Positions 1 through 8,103 of a stretch of DNA of 64,000 bases are shown here, piece by piece. The position numbers were made by a program, and so were the translations under genes. How positions within the stretch are numbered: position 1 is the stretch's first letter; each line of letters starts with the position of its first letter. Origin of the DNA: Streptomyces sp. WMMB 322 (lineage in GTDB: Bacteria > Actinomycetota > Actinomycetes > Streptomycetales > Streptomycetaceae); contig NZ_FMHI01000010.1 in assembly GCF_900090145.1 (NCBI RefSeq), forward strand, positions 1 to 64,000, in the 5' to 3' direction. The notes below the pieces were generated by a model. That model saw only the letters and a program-made list of their open reading frames with translations, made no database searches and was not told where the DNA came from.

Positions 1-279
1 CTCCACTCCTGGGCCTTCGCCCAGCTCGGAGACTTCATCGTCTACAAGGCCAAGCGGGCCGGTGTGCCCCTGGTCTTCGTTGATCCCGCGTACACGTCGC
101 AGACGTGCGCCGAGTGCGGCCACGTCGACAAACGCAACCGTATCGACCAGGGGCTATTCATCTGCCGAGGGTGCGGGGTCGTTGCCCACGCCGACCGGAA
201 TGCTTCCCACAACATCGCCACCCGTGGCGAGAGCGTGTGGAATGCGGGGCGTGAGTCACGCGTCCCTGCCACCCCATAA
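1..279 (+). CDS. tnpB: IS200/IS605-family TnpB (OrfB) RNA-guided nuclease, C-terminal part
   Basis: This is the last 92 residues of a TnpB protein, open at the left edge. The C-terminal zinc ribbon is complete (CAECG ... CRGCG) and is followed by the RuvC-III segment ADRNASHNI with its catalytic Asp. TnpB proteins are RNA-guided DNA endonucleases that work with an omegaRNA read from the element's right end; they help maintain the element at its donor site. The visible part looks intact, with no frameshift or stop before the natural end, so the nuclease may be active. Whether the upstream two thirds is intact cannot be seen. Confidence 0.9.
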   Translation, partial: LHSWAFAQLGDFIVYKAKRAGVPLVFVDPAYTSQTCAECGHVDKRNRIDQGLFICRGCGVVAHADRNASHNIATRGESVWNAGRESRVPATP

Positions 280-359
280 CGGGGTGTCTGGACGGAGGAG
301 TCCACCCCAGCAGCCAGCTGGGCACTACCTCCAAGCCCGGCCCTTTAGAGCCGGGTCAA
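1..359 (+). mobile_element. Right end of an IS200/IS605-family element (partial)
   Basis: The window opens inside a TnpB-type element. Downstream of the tnpB stop there is a short non-coding right end holding a hairpin: a 6-bp stem (cccggc at 336-341, gccggg at 350-355) with an 8-nt loop, followed directly by TCAA at 356-359. Elements of this family have subterminal hairpins rather than terminal inverted repeats, and IS608 uses a TCAA-type right cleavage site, so I place the boundary near 359. The left end and any tnpA lie outside the window, so it cannot be said whether the element is autonomous. The boundary is inferred from the hairpin and tetranucleotide, not from an empty site. Confidence 0.75.
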
Positions 360-379
360 GTTGACGACAGCCCGAAACG
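215..379 (+). ncRNA. Putative omegaRNA scaffold plus guide of the TnpB element
   Basis: In known TnpB systems the omegaRNA starts inside the 3' part of tnpB, runs through the right end and finishes in flanking DNA, the first ~16-20 nt past the element acting as guide. Here that gives a scaffold through about 359 and a guide at about 360-379, lying antisense in the 3' end of the neighbouring MBL gene. The 5' limit given is arbitrary. Evidence is positional plus the right-end hairpin only; no expression signal can be read from sequence. Confidence 0.3.
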
Positions 380-1114
380 TTCTGCCAGGGCCTCCCGTTG
401 GGCCCGTACGAAGCCGGCGCCGACGACCGCGCCGTGCCCCGGGACGTACAGCGCGTCCTCACCGCCGAGCGCCAGCAGCCGGTCGAGGGCCGCCGGCCAC
501 CGCGCCGGGCTGGCATCGGGCCCGGCCTGCGGTTCGCCGGACTCCTCGACGAGGTCGCCGCAGAAGACGATGGGGGGACCGCCGTCCCGGCCGCCCACGA
601 CCACCGCCAGATCGAACGCGCTGTGTGCCGGGCCCATGTTCACCAGGCGTACCTCCCGCTCGCCCGGCACCATCGTGAGCTGCTCGGAGACGCCGTGCCC
701 CGGCGGAACCAGCCGCTCCGCGGCTTCCGCCGCCACGTCCGCAGCCATGCCGTGCCGCACCGCGTCCTGCCGCAACTCCTCGCGTGCGTCCGCGAGATAC
801 CCGCCGAGCCCCTGCGCCCCGTACACGTGGGCACCCTCGAACGACGCCGTGCCGAAGACGTGGTCGAAGTGGGAGTGCGTGAGCGCGGCGTGCGTCACCG
901 GCAGTCCGAAGAGGCGGTGCAGCCCTTCGCGGATCTCCGCGCCCTCCGCGACACCCGATCCGGTGTCGACGACGAGCACTCCTGCCTTGCCGCGCACGGC
1001 ACCCGCCGTCGCGTCCCAGCCGGGGAGCCTGCACCGCACGACGCCGGGTGCCAGCTCTTCCCAGGGGCCCGCTCCTGGGCGGTCTTCGCGGTCTGCGTCC
1101 CTGTGCGAGGCCAT
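356..1114 (-). CDS. MBL-fold metallo-hydrolase
   Basis: A 252-residue metallo-beta-lactamase-fold hydrolase. The zinc motif THSHFDH is at residues 79-85, the third histidine is in GPAHSAFD (about 163), the bridging Asp in FCGDL (about 187) and the last His in VPGHG (about 227), so both metal sites look complete. The substrate cannot be told; small members of this superfamily act on thioesters, lactones or beta-lactams. It is transcribed away from hrcA. Its TGA stop (356-358) falls inside the inferred IS right end, so the last codons and stop appear to come from the transposon junction, and the native C-terminus may have been longer. Confidence 0.9.
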   Translation of the reverse strand: MASHRDADREDRPGAGPWEELAPGVVRCRLPGWDATAGAVRGKAGVLVVDTGSGVAEGAEIREGLHRLFGLPVTHAALTHSHFDHVFGTASFEGAHVYGAQGLGGYLADAREELRQDAVRHGMAADVAAEAAERLVPPGHGVSEQLTMVPGEREVRLVNMGPAHSAFDLAVVVGGRDGGPPIVFCGDLVEESGEPQAGPDASPARWPAALDRLLALGGEDALYVPGHGAVVGAGFVRAQREALAERFGLSST

Positions 1115-1178
1115 GTGACGACGTTACTGGGACGTACCCGGCAGCGCGGCACCGCGATACGGTCATTACTGACGGCTC

Positions 1179-1209
1179 TTGCCCATGTCGCGGGAACCGG
1201 CCGTACACT
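1179..1209 (+). promoter_or_regulatory. Likely vegetative promoter of hrcA-dnaJ2
   Basis: A TTGCCC at 1179-1184 is followed, 18-19 bp later, by GTACACT (TACACT at 1204-1209). Transcription would begin next to the CIRCE operator at 1222-1248, the usual arrangement for an HrcA-repressed promoter. Spacing is slightly long, so the exact hexamers are uncertain. Confidence 0.45.
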
Positions 1210-1221
1210 TAGCCGGTGGAT

Positions 1222-1248
1222 CTGGCACTCCGCTGACGAGAGTGCCAG
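1222..1248 (+). promoter_or_regulatory. CIRCE operator (HrcA binding site)
   Basis: A perfect inverted repeat: CTGGCACTC (1222-1230), 9-bp spacer, GAGTGCCAG (1240-1248). This matches the CIRCE architecture (9-bp arms, 9-bp spacer, core GCACTC/GAGTGC). It lies about 90 bp upstream of hrcA and implies autoregulation of the hrcA-dnaJ2 operon by HrcA under heat shock. Confidence 0.95.
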
Positions 1249-1337
1249 GGACGCCGGAGAGGCGCCGGGGGACGGATGGCGTCGGCGGCCCTGAGAGCAG
1301 GCCGCAAGCAGACATGAGGCCGGACGGGAGGTGCGCG

Positions 1338-2354
1338 ATGCTGAGTGAACGCAGACTCGAGGTGCTGCGCGCGATCGTCCAGGACTATGTCGGTACCGAG
1401 GAGCCCGTGGGCTCCAAGGCCCTCACGGAGCGGCACAACCTCCAGGTGTCACCGGCCACGGTGCGCAACGACATGGCCGTCCTCGAGGACGAGGGCTACA
1501 TCGCTCAGCCGCACACCAGCGCCGGGCGCATCCCGACCGACAAGGGCTACCGCCTCTTCGTCGACAAGCTCGCCGGTGTGAAGCCGCTCTCACCTCCCGA
1601 GCGCCGCGCCATCCAGAACTTCCTGGAGGGCGCCGTCGATCTCGACGACGTGGTGGGGCGCACGGTGCGGCTGCTGGCGCAGCTGACGCGGCAGGTCGCC
1701 GTCGTGCAGTACCCGTCGCTGACGAGGTCGACGGTGCGGCATGTGGAGTTGCTCTCCCTCGCGCCGGCCCGGCTGATGCTGGTGCTGATCACCGACACCG
1801 GCCGCGTCGAGCAGCGGCTGATCGACTGCCAGGCGCCCATCGGCGACTCCGCGCTGGCGGACCTGCGAGCCCGCCTCAACAGCCGCGTGGTGGGACAGCG
1901 TTTCACCGAGGTGCCCTCCCTCGTGCAGGATCTCCCGGACGCGTTCGAGGGCGACGACCGCGGCACGGTCTCCACGGTGCTGGCCACCCTGCTGGAGACG
2001 CTCGTGGAGGAGACCGAGGAACGCCTGATCATCGGCGGCACCTCCAACCTCACCCGCTTCGGCCACGACTTCCCGCTGACCATCCGGCCCGTGCTGGAGG
2101 CCCTGGAGGAGCAGGTCGTGCTGCTGAAGCTGCTCGGGGAGGCCAAGGACCCGGGCATGACCGTACGAATCGGGCATGAGAACGCCCACGAAGGACTGAG
2201 TTCCACGTCGGTGGTTTCGGTCGGCTACGGTTCGGGCGACGAAGCAGTCGCCAAGCTCGGCGTGGTCGGCCCGACCCGCATGGACTACCCCGGAACGATG
2301 GGAGCTGTACGCGCAGTGGCACGGTACGTCGGACAGATCCTCGCGGAGTCGTAA
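1338..2354 (+). CDS. hrcA: Heat-inducible transcriptional repressor HrcA
   Basis: A 338-residue HrcA of normal length. The N-terminus holds a winged helix (MLSERRLEVLRAIV ... SPATVRNDMAVLEDEGYI), and the rest matches the HrcA GAF-like/dimerisation regions (AGRIPTDKGYR; GGTSNLTR). HrcA binds CIRCE and represses chaperone genes; GroE activity modulates it. The ATG at 1338 is chosen because it begins the conserved N-terminus and follows a GGGAGG-like site. The stop abuts the dnaJ start, so the two genes are cotranscribed behind the CIRCE site at 1222-1248. Confidence 0.97.
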   Translation: MLSERRLEVLRAIVQDYVGTEEPVGSKALTERHNLQVSPATVRNDMAVLEDEGYIAQPHTSAGRIPTDKGYRLFVDKLAGVKPLSPPERRAIQNFLEGAVDLDDVVGRTVRLLAQLTRQVAVVQYPSLTRSTVRHVELLSLAPARLMLVLITDTGRVEQRLIDCQAPIGDSALADLRARLNSRVVGQRFTEVPSLVQDLPDAFEGDDRGTVSTVLATLLETLVEETEERLIIGGTSNLTRFGHDFPLTIRPVLEALEEQVVLLKLLGEAKDPGMTVRIGHENAHEGLSSTSVVSVGYGSGDEAVAKLGVVGPTRMDYPGTMGAVRAVARYVGQILAES

Positions 2355-3491
2355 GTGGCGACGGACTACTACGCGGTCCTCGGCGTGCAGCGCGACGCCT
2401 CGCAGGACGACATCAAGAAGGCCTTCCGCAGGCTCGCGCGGGAACTCCACCCTGACGTCAATCCCGACCCGAAGACGCAGGAGCGGTTCAAGGAGATCAA
2501 CACCGCCTACGAGATCCTCTCCGACCCGCAGAAGAAGCAGGTCTACGACCTCGGCGGCGACCCGGCGGCCGGTGCCGCCGGCGGAGGCGGCGGCTTCGGC
2601 GGAGCGGGCGGCTTCGGCAACTTCTCCGACATCATGGACGCCTTCTTCGGCACCGCCTCGCAGCGCGGGCCGAGGTCGCGCACGCGCCGCGGCCAGGACG
2701 CCATGATCCGGCTCGACATCGACCTGGAGGAGTCGGCCTTCGGTACGACGAAGGAGATCCAGGTCGACACGGCCGTCGTCTGCAACACCTGCAACGGCGA
2801 GGGAGCCGCGCCGGGCACCTCGGCGCAGACGTGCGACATGTGCCGCGGCAGGGGAGAGGTCTCCCAGGTCACCCGGTCCTTCCTCGGCCAGGTGATGACG
2901 TCGCGTCCGTGTCCGCAGTGCCAGGGCTTCGGCACGGTCGTGCCCAGCCCCTGCCCCGAGTGCGCCGGCGACGGGCGCATCCGCTCGCGCCGCAGCCTGA
3001 CGGTCAAGATCCCCGCCGGTGTCGACAACGGCACCCGCATCCAGCTCGCGGGCGAGGGCGAGGTCGGTCCCGGCGGCGGCCCTGCCGGCGACCTGTACGT
3101 GGAGATCCACGAGACCGCGCACCCGGTCTTCCAGCGCCGCGGCGACGACCTGCACTGCACGGTCACCATCCCGATGACGGCCGCCGCCCTCGGTACGAAG
3201 GTGCCCCTGGAGACGCTGGACGGCCTGGAGGAGGTCGACATCCGGCCGGGCACACAGTCCGGGCAGTCGATCCCCCTGCACGAGCGCGGCGTCACGCATC
3301 TGCGAGGCGGCGGGCGCGGTCAGCTCATCGTCCACGTCGAGGTGACGACGCCGGCCAACCTGGAGCCCGAGCAGGAGGAGCTGCTGCGCCGGCTTGCGGA
3401 GATGCGGGGCGAGGAGCGGCCGACGGGTCAGTTCCAGCCCGGGCAGCAGGGGCTGTTCTCGCGGCTCAAGGACGCCTTCAACGGCCGCTGA
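2355..3491 (+). CDS. dnaJ: Molecular chaperone DnaJ (DnaJ2 type)
   Basis: A 378-residue type I J-protein. It has an N-terminal J domain with the HPD motif (ELHPDVNPD, about residues 31-39), a Gly/Phe-rich linker (about 74-92), four CxxCxGxG zinc motifs (CNTCNGEG, CDMCRGRG, CPQCQGFG, CPECAGDG) and the C-terminal substrate-binding domains. It stimulates the DnaK ATPase and holds unfolded clients. It starts with GTG immediately after the hrcA stop, indicating translational coupling. Streptomyces usually has a second dnaJ in the dnaK operon; this hrcA-linked copy corresponds to dnaJ2. Confidence 0.97.
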   Translation: MATDYYAVLGVQRDASQDDIKKAFRRLARELHPDVNPDPKTQERFKEINTAYEILSDPQKKQVYDLGGDPAAGAAGGGGGFGGAGGFGNFSDIMDAFFGTASQRGPRSRTRRGQDAMIRLDIDLEESAFGTTKEIQVDTAVVCNTCNGEGAAPGTSAQTCDMCRGRGEVSQVTRSFLGQVMTSRPCPQCQGFGTVVPSPCPECAGDGRIRSRRSLTVKIPAGVDNGTRIQLAGEGEVGPGGGPAGDLYVEIHETAHPVFQRRGDDLHCTVTIPMTAAALGTKVPLETLDGLEEVDIRPGTQSGQSIPLHERGVTHLRGGGRGQLIVHVEVTTPANLEPEQEELLRRLAEMRGEERPTGQFQPGQQGLFSRLKDAFNGR

Positions 3492-3864
3492 CACGCACCG
3501 GGCCCCGGTAGCTCCCGGGGGTCCCCGGTACGGGCCGCTTCCGTGCCCCGCCCGGACGGAAATCGTGGACGGAACTCGCGGACGGAACTCGAGCGCGGGG
3601 CCGCGGAATTCACACGGAGTCCGCAATCCCGAAGGCCCTGAGCCCGCGGGAACGTTGCCGGTTTCCTCTCCGGCCCCGCCCGGCCCGGCCCGGCCGGGCC
3701 GGAAGCTGAAGCTGCCGGGACGGAAGCTGCCGTGCCGGAGCCGGAGCCGGAGTCGGCGGTCTCCGGCGGGTCGCACGCCTCCGTCGGTCCCTTCGCCGCC
3801 CGCGGTCCCGCCCCAGGACAGGACCGGGACGGGGCGGCGGGGTGCCGCGTGACAGGATGTGCGC
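3492..3864. other. Non-coding spacer, GC-rich with short direct repeats
   Basis: No convincing gene. The stretch contains runs built from CCCGG/GGCCC (about 3675-3700) and three copies of GGAAGCTG at about 3700-3730. A promoter for the following gene is expected here but no clear hexamer pair stands out. Confidence 0.5.
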
Positions 3865-4998
3865 ATGCCCTCCGCATCGATCCCGTTCTCCGATCTCACG
3901 GAGCATCCGATTGTGCAGGCCCCCATGGCGGGCGGGCCTTCGACCCCGGAGCTGGCCGCGAACGTGAGCGAGGCGGGCGGACTGGGCTTCCTCGCAGCCG
4001 GCTACAAGACGCCGGAGGCGATGTACGAGGAGATCAAGCAGCTGCGCGGGCAGACCCAACGCCTCTTCGGCGTCAATCTGTTCATGCCGCAGCCCGACAA
4101 CGCCGACTCGGGGGCACTTGAGCGCTACCGCGCTCAACTAGCCGATGAGGCGGCGTGGTTCGAGACCGAACTCGGCGAGACCGATCACGCGACCGACGAC
4201 GCCTACGAAGCGAAGCTCGCCATACTCTTCGACGACCCCGTGCCCGTCGTCTCGTTCACCTTCGGCTGCCCGACCCAGCCTGTTCTGGAGCGCTTCACCA
4301 AGCGCGGGACGTACACCGTCGTCACCGTCACCTCCGTCAACGAGGCGCAGACCGCGGAGTTCCTGGGGGCGGACGCCGTGTGCGTGCAGGGTGTCGAGGC
4401 GGGAGGCCACCAGAGCACCCACCGCGACGATCCGCAGGCGGACGGGACGGGCAGCGGCCTCGGGTTGCTCTCCCTGCTGGTGCAGGTCAAGGAGGCCGTG
4501 CGGCTGCCGGTCGTCGCGGCGGGGGGACTGATGCGCGGCAAGCAGATCGCGGCGGTGCTCGCCGCGGGTGCGAGCGCCGCCCAGCTCGGCACGGCGTTCC
4601 TCGTCTGCCCCGAGTCCGGCGCCGACGTCATGCACAAGCAGGCCATGACCAACCCGCTCTTCGCACGTACCGAGTTGACCCGTGCGTTCACCGGGCGGCC
4701 CGGCCGTGCGCTCGTCAACCGTTTCCTGCGCGAGCACGGCCCGTACGCGCCGGCCGCCTATCCGCAGGTGCACCACCTGACCGCCGGCGTGCGCAAGGCC
4801 GCGGCCCGCGCGAAGGACCCCCAGGGCATGGCGCTGTGGGCGGGCCAGGGGCATCGGCTCGCACGTGACCTGCCGGCCGCGCAGCTGATGGATGTGCTGG
4901 TCACGGAGCTGGCGATGGCACGCGAATGGCTCGCGAAGCAGGGCGGGCCGGCCTTGGGGTCTCCCCGGGCCGCAGGCCCAGGGGACGGCCCCGTATGA
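3865..4998 (+). CDS. Nitronate monooxygenase-family flavoprotein
   Basis: A 377-residue TIM-barrel FMN protein of the nitronate monooxygenase/2-nitropropane dioxygenase family. Visible signatures are the N-terminal QAPMAGG, the SFTFGCP strand, the GVEAGGHQ motif carrying the expected active-site His, and the phosphate-binding AAGGLMRGKQIAAVLAAGA ending. Such enzymes oxidise alkyl nitronates such as propionate 3-nitronate using FMN and O2. The ATG at 3865 follows an AGGA about 8 nt upstream; a GTG two codons earlier (3859) is the alternative. Its stop overlaps the rsmE start (ATGA), so the two are coupled. Confidence 0.88.
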   Translation: MPSASIPFSDLTEHPIVQAPMAGGPSTPELAANVSEAGGLGFLAAGYKTPEAMYEEIKQLRGQTQRLFGVNLFMPQPDNADSGALERYRAQLADEAAWFETELGETDHATDDAYEAKLAILFDDPVPVVSFTFGCPTQPVLERFTKRGTYTVVTVTSVNEAQTAEFLGADAVCVQGVEAGGHQSTHRDDPQADGTGSGLGLLSLLVQVKEAVRLPVVAAGGLMRGKQIAAVLAAGASAAQLGTAFLVCPESGADVMHKQAMTNPLFARTELTRAFTGRPGRALVNRFLREHGPYAPAAYPQVHHLTAGVRKAAARAKDPQGMALWAGQGHRLARDLPAAQLMDVLVTELAMAREWLAKQGGPALGSPRAAGPGDGPV

Positions 4999-5750
4999 GC
5001 GCGGCCGTCTTCCTGGCCGACCCGGACCGGCTCGCGGAGGTGGCAGGGCGGGAGGGCGGCACGCTCGTGCTGGAGGGCCCCGAGGGCCGGCACGCGGTGT
5101 CGGTACGGCGGCTGCGCCCCGGTGAGGACGTCGTGCTCACGGACGGCGCGGGCACCGGCGCGTACGGCACGGTGACGGCCGTCTCCGGCAAGGACCGCCT
5201 GGAAGTGGACGTCACCTCGGTACGCGCGGAGCCCGAGCCCCGCCCCCGCATCACCGTCGTACAGGCCCTCCCGAAGGGCGACCGCGGGGAGCTCGCCGTG
5301 GAGACGATGACGGAGACGGGGGCCGATGCGATCGTGCCGTGGGCGGCGTCCCGCTGCGTGACGCAGTGGAAGGGCGAGCGCGGCCTCAAGTCCCTGGCGA
5401 AGTGGCGCTCCACGGCGCGCGAGGCCGGCAAGCAGTCGCGGCGCCTGCGCTTCCCCCAGGTCGCGGATCCGGCCACGACCGCACAGGTGGCGGAGCTGCT
5501 CCGGGAAGCGGCTCTCGGCGTCGTCCTGCACGAGGAGGGAGATCTGCCGCTGGCCACTGCCGAACTGCCCCCGGACGGCGGCATCGTGCTGGTCGTCGGG
5601 CCCGAAGGCGGCGTGTCCGCTCAGGAGTTGGCGGCGTTCGCCGACGCCGGCGCGTGGACGTGCCGGCTCGGTGCGAGCGTGCTGCGCACCTCCACGGCCG
5701 GCACTGCGGCGACGGCCCTGCTGCTGGGCCGCACCGGACGCTGGGACTGA
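4995..5750 (+). CDS. rsmE: 16S rRNA (uracil-1498-N3)-methyltransferase RsmE
   Basis: A 251-residue SPOUT-class methyltransferase that methylates N3 of U1498 in 16S rRNA. The N-terminal PUA-like region includes the GRHAVSVRRLRPGE segment; the C-terminal knot has VVGPEGGVS and RLGASVLRTSTAG, the SAM-binding loops. The ATG overlaps the previous stop in an ATGA arrangement. In many actinobacteria rsmE precedes hit and phoH-region genes, as here. Confidence 0.95.
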   Translation: MSAAVFLADPDRLAEVAGREGGTLVLEGPEGRHAVSVRRLRPGEDVVLTDGAGTGAYGTVTAVSGKDRLEVDVTSVRAEPEPRPRITVVQALPKGDRGELAVETMTETGADAIVPWAASRCVTQWKGERGLKSLAKWRSTAREAGKQSRRLRFPQVADPATTAQVAELLREAALGVVLHEEGDLPLATAELPPDGGIVLVVGPEGGVSAQELAAFADAGAWTCRLGASVLRTSTAGTAATALLLGRTGRWD

Positions 5751-5874
5751 AGGGCGCCGCCGGGCCCGGACCTGTCCCGGCATCCCGACCGGCCGCCCGG
5801 GCCCCCGGTGTGCCCCGCCGGGAGCGGTGATTCGGGAGGGTGCGGTTGCGGCGAGCACAGGTAGCATCCCCCGC

Positions 5875-6252
5875 ATGGCTGGAGAACCGCAGGCCGACTG
5901 CCTGTTCTGCAAGATCGTCGCCGGCGAGGTCCCGGCGACGGTGGTACGGGAGTCGCAGACGACCGTCGCGTTCCGCGACATCAACCCGCAGGCGCCCACG
6001 CATGTCCTCGTGATCCCCAAGGCGCACTACCCCGACGCCGTCTCCCTCGCGGCGGCCGAGCCGCAGCTCGCCGTGGACCTGCTGCTCGAAGCGGGCGAGG
6101 TCGCCGCCGCCGAGAACATCGTCGCCGACGAGGCCGGACCGGGCACCGGATACCGCGTCGTCTTCAACACCGGTTCCGGAGCCGGGCAGACCGTCTTCCA
6201 CGCGCACGCCCACGTGCTCGGCGGCCGCGGCTTCAACTGGCCGCCCGGCTGA
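5875..6252 (+). CDS. HIT-family (histidine triad) nucleotide hydrolase
   Basis: A 125-residue HIT protein. It opens with the CLFCKIVAGEVPA segment typical of HINT-type members and ends with the catalytic triad motif HAHAHVLGG. Members hydrolyse AMP or GMP esters and phosphoramidates, and the exact substrate is unknown. It follows rsmE after about 120 bp and is 18 bp upstream of the RNase Z gene, suggesting cotranscription with it. Confidence 0.93.
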   Translation: MAGEPQADCLFCKIVAGEVPATVVRESQTTVAFRDINPQAPTHVLVIPKAHYPDAVSLAAAEPQLAVDLLLEAGEVAAAENIVADEAGPGTGYRVVFNTGSGAGQTVFHAHAHVLGGRGFNWPPG

Positions 6253-6270
6253 GCCGCCGGCCGTACACAG

Positions 6271-7251
6271 ATGTCCTCACGCGAACTGGTCGTGCTGGGC
6301 ACCGCCAGCCAGGTCCCGACCCGGCAACGCAACCACAACGGCTACGTGCTGCTGTGGGACGGCCACGGCATCCTCTTCGACCCCGGGGAGGGCACCCAGC
6401 GCCAGATGCTGCGCGCCGGCGTCTCCGTACACGCCCTGAACAGGATCTGCGTAACCCACTTCCACGGTGACCACTCACTGGGACTGGCCGGTGTCATCCA
6501 GCGCATCAACCTGGACCGGCTGCCGCACACCGTGACGGCGCACTATCCCGCGAGCGGCGAGCAGTACTTCGAGCGCCTGCGCCACGCGACCGCGTACCGC
6601 GAGACCGTACGGCTGCGACAGGAACCCGTCGCCGCCACGGGCGAGTTGACGGCAGCGGCACCGGCGGACGGCTCCTCCGGCAACGGCACGGGCACCGGCA
6701 CCGCGGCTGCGCCGGAAGCCCAGGGGGCCCCTCCCTTCTCGCTCTTCGCGCACCGCCTCTCGCACCCCGTCGAGGCGTACGGCTACCGGCTCACCGAGCC
6801 GGACTCGCGCCGCATGCTCCCCGAGCGGCTTGAGGCACGCGGCATCGGCGGCCCCGACATCGCCAGGCTGAAGCGCACGGGCGAACTGCGCGGCGTACGG
6901 CTGGAGGAGGTCAGCGAGCCCCGTCCGGGGCAGCGGTTCGCATTCGTGATGGACACCCGGATGTGCGACGGGGTGCTCGCCCTCGCAGAGGACTGCGACC
7001 TGCTCGTCATCGAGTCCACATTCCTGGACGAGGACGCGGCGCTCGCCGAGGAGTACGGCCACCTCACGGCCGGTCAGGCGGGCCGGGCGGCGGCGGAGGC
7101 GGGTGTGCGCAGCCTCGTCCTCACTCATTTCTCGCAGCGGTACCCGGACGCCTCACTCTTCGCGCGGCAGGCCCGTCTGGCAGGGTTCGAGGGGGAGTTG
7201 ACGGTGGCGGAGGACCTGACGCGGATTCCCGTGCCGAAGAGGCGTGCCTGA
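6271..7251 (+). CDS. rnz: Ribonuclease Z (tRNA 3'-processing endonuclease)
   Basis: A 326-residue beta-lactamase-fold RNase of the ELAC/RNase Z type. The motif THFHGDH is at residues 62-68, the N-terminus has the LGTASQVPTRQRNHN substrate loop, and DTRMCD and the late VLTHFSQRY give the remaining metal ligands. It cleaves 3' trailers from tRNA precursors. A Gly/Ala/Thr-rich insertion at about residues 127-160 is probably a flexible loop in place of part of the exosite. The start ATG is 18 nt after the HIT stop. Confidence 0.9.
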   Translation: MSSRELVVLGTASQVPTRQRNHNGYVLLWDGHGILFDPGEGTQRQMLRAGVSVHALNRICVTHFHGDHSLGLAGVIQRINLDRLPHTVTAHYPASGEQYFERLRHATAYRETVRLRQEPVAATGELTAAAPADGSSGNGTGTGTAAAPEAQGAPPFSLFAHRLSHPVEAYGYRLTEPDSRRMLPERLEARGIGGPDIARLKRTGELRGVRLEEVSEPRPGQRFAFVMDTRMCDGVLALAEDCDLLVIESTFLDEDAALAEEYGHLTAGQAGRAAAEAGVRSLVLTHFSQRYPDASLFARQARLAGFEGELTVAEDLTRIPVPKRRA

Positions 7252-7272
7252 GCGCGTGCTTCCACGGCGCTC

Positions 7273-7314
7273 CCGGAGCCCGGAGCCCGGAGCCCGGAGC
7301 CCGGAGCCCGGAGC
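7273..7314. repeat. Heptamer tandem repeat (CCCGGAG x6)
   Basis: Six perfect tandem copies of CCCGGAG occupy 7273-7314, 21 bp past the rnz stop. It is not in a coding region. The copy number could vary between strains by slippage. Confidence 0.9.
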
Positions 7315-7536
7315 CCCGGCCGCGTCCGGGGGCCGCATCGGGCCGCTTCCGGCCGCGTCCTCGTGCGGCCTTGACGCCGGGGGACTCACGGCCGGTGATG
7401 CCCGCCGTGCTGCGGACGCCCCGTGAGTCCGCGTCAAGTTCCTTGCTGATCCCTGATAACAACTCTGCAACGCCCGCAGTTTGTACGTACCTTCGGGACC
7501 GGTGTGGGGGCGTTCCTCTCAGAACTGGAGCATCCA

Positions 7537-7809
7537 ATGTCCCGGAAGCGGAAGAGCAGCCTGAAGGTCAAGGCCGCCGCTGGTGTCGGAGCCGCCGTGC
7601 TCGCGGTCGGAATCGCGGCGGTGACCGTCGGCACGAGCCAGGCGGCGACGGAGAACTGCGCGGGGCTCGAACAGGCCCTCGCGAACAACGAGAACTTCAT
7701 CGCCCAGCAGCAGGCGAACCCCGACGCCCAGTCGGAAGCGAGGATCGCCAACCGGCAAGCCGTCATCGACAACATCCAGCAGCGTCTCCAGGCGGCGGGC
7801 TGCCAGTGA
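7537..7809 (+). CDS. Small secreted helical protein, function unknown
   Basis: A 90-residue protein with a clear Sec signal peptide: basic start (MSRKRKSSLKVK), hydrophobic core to about residue 32 and a likely cleavage after TSQA (36). The mature part is about 54 residues, rich in Glu/Gln/Asn/Ala and predicted helical, with Cys41 and Cys89 near its two ends, which could clamp a helical hairpin by a disulfide. No family recognised. A CTGGAG ribosome site lies 9 nt upstream of the ATG, and a strong hairpin follows the stop, so it looks like a single-gene transcript. Confidence 0.8.
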   Translation: MSRKRKSSLKVKAAAGVGAAVLAVGIAAVTVGTSQAATENCAGLEQALANNENFIAQQQANPDAQSEARIANRQAVIDNIQQRLQAAGCQ

Positions 7810-7817
7810 CCCGCTGA

Positions 7818-7845
7818 GTCCGGCCGGCCCACCGGCCGGCCGGAC
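7818..7845 (+). terminator. Hairpin terminator after the secreted-protein gene
   Basis: A 10-bp perfect stem (gtccggccgg at 7818-7827 with ccggccggac at 7836-7845) and an 8-nt loop, starting 9 bp past the stop. There is no U-tract, as is usual in Streptomyces. Confidence 0.75.
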
Positions 7846-7911
7846 CCGGGCCGATCGGCACCGCGCACCCCCAAAAAGCCTCGGCGGCACAGGGCGGCTC
7901 GCCGAGTAGGG

Positions 7912-7944
7912 ACGGCCGGCACCTCCTGCCCAGGTGCCGGCCGT
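7912..7944. terminator. Strong hairpin between convergent genes
   Basis: A perfect 13-bp inverted repeat (7912-7924 and 7932-7944) with a 7-nt loop. It lies between the secreted-protein gene and the convergent dehydratase gene, so it can serve both directions. Confidence 0.8.
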
Positions 7945-8016
7945 TCGCCGTCCGCGAGCGGTGTGAGCGGCCCGCCCCACGACGGCGCCGCCCCGTCCGG
8001 GAGCCCTCGGGGCTCC

Positions 8017-8103
8017 GTGGGTCAGGAGCCCTCCGGGTTCTGCGGCCGTCCGGCCCCGGTGAGTCAGGAGCCCTCCGGCCCTTGTGGTCAGGAGCCCTGC
8101 GGG
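8017..8103 (-). repeat. Repeat of the dehydratase 3' end, each copy with a stop codon
   Basis: Three copies of a ~20-bp unit (GTGRGTCAGGAGCCCTSCGG) at 8017-8037, 8059-8078 and 8084-8103. The last contains the real TGA stop of the dehydratase gene (8088-8090). On the minus strand the other two TGA codons (8064-8066 and 8022-8024) lie 24 and 42 nt beyond, in the same frame. This looks like duplication of the end of the gene into its 3' UTR. Confidence 0.75.

Noticed and set aside
1590..3926. A 778-codon antisense frame over hrcA-dnaJ
   Set aside because: It is a shadow of the two well-supported sense genes and reads as Arg/Gly/Leu-rich noise.
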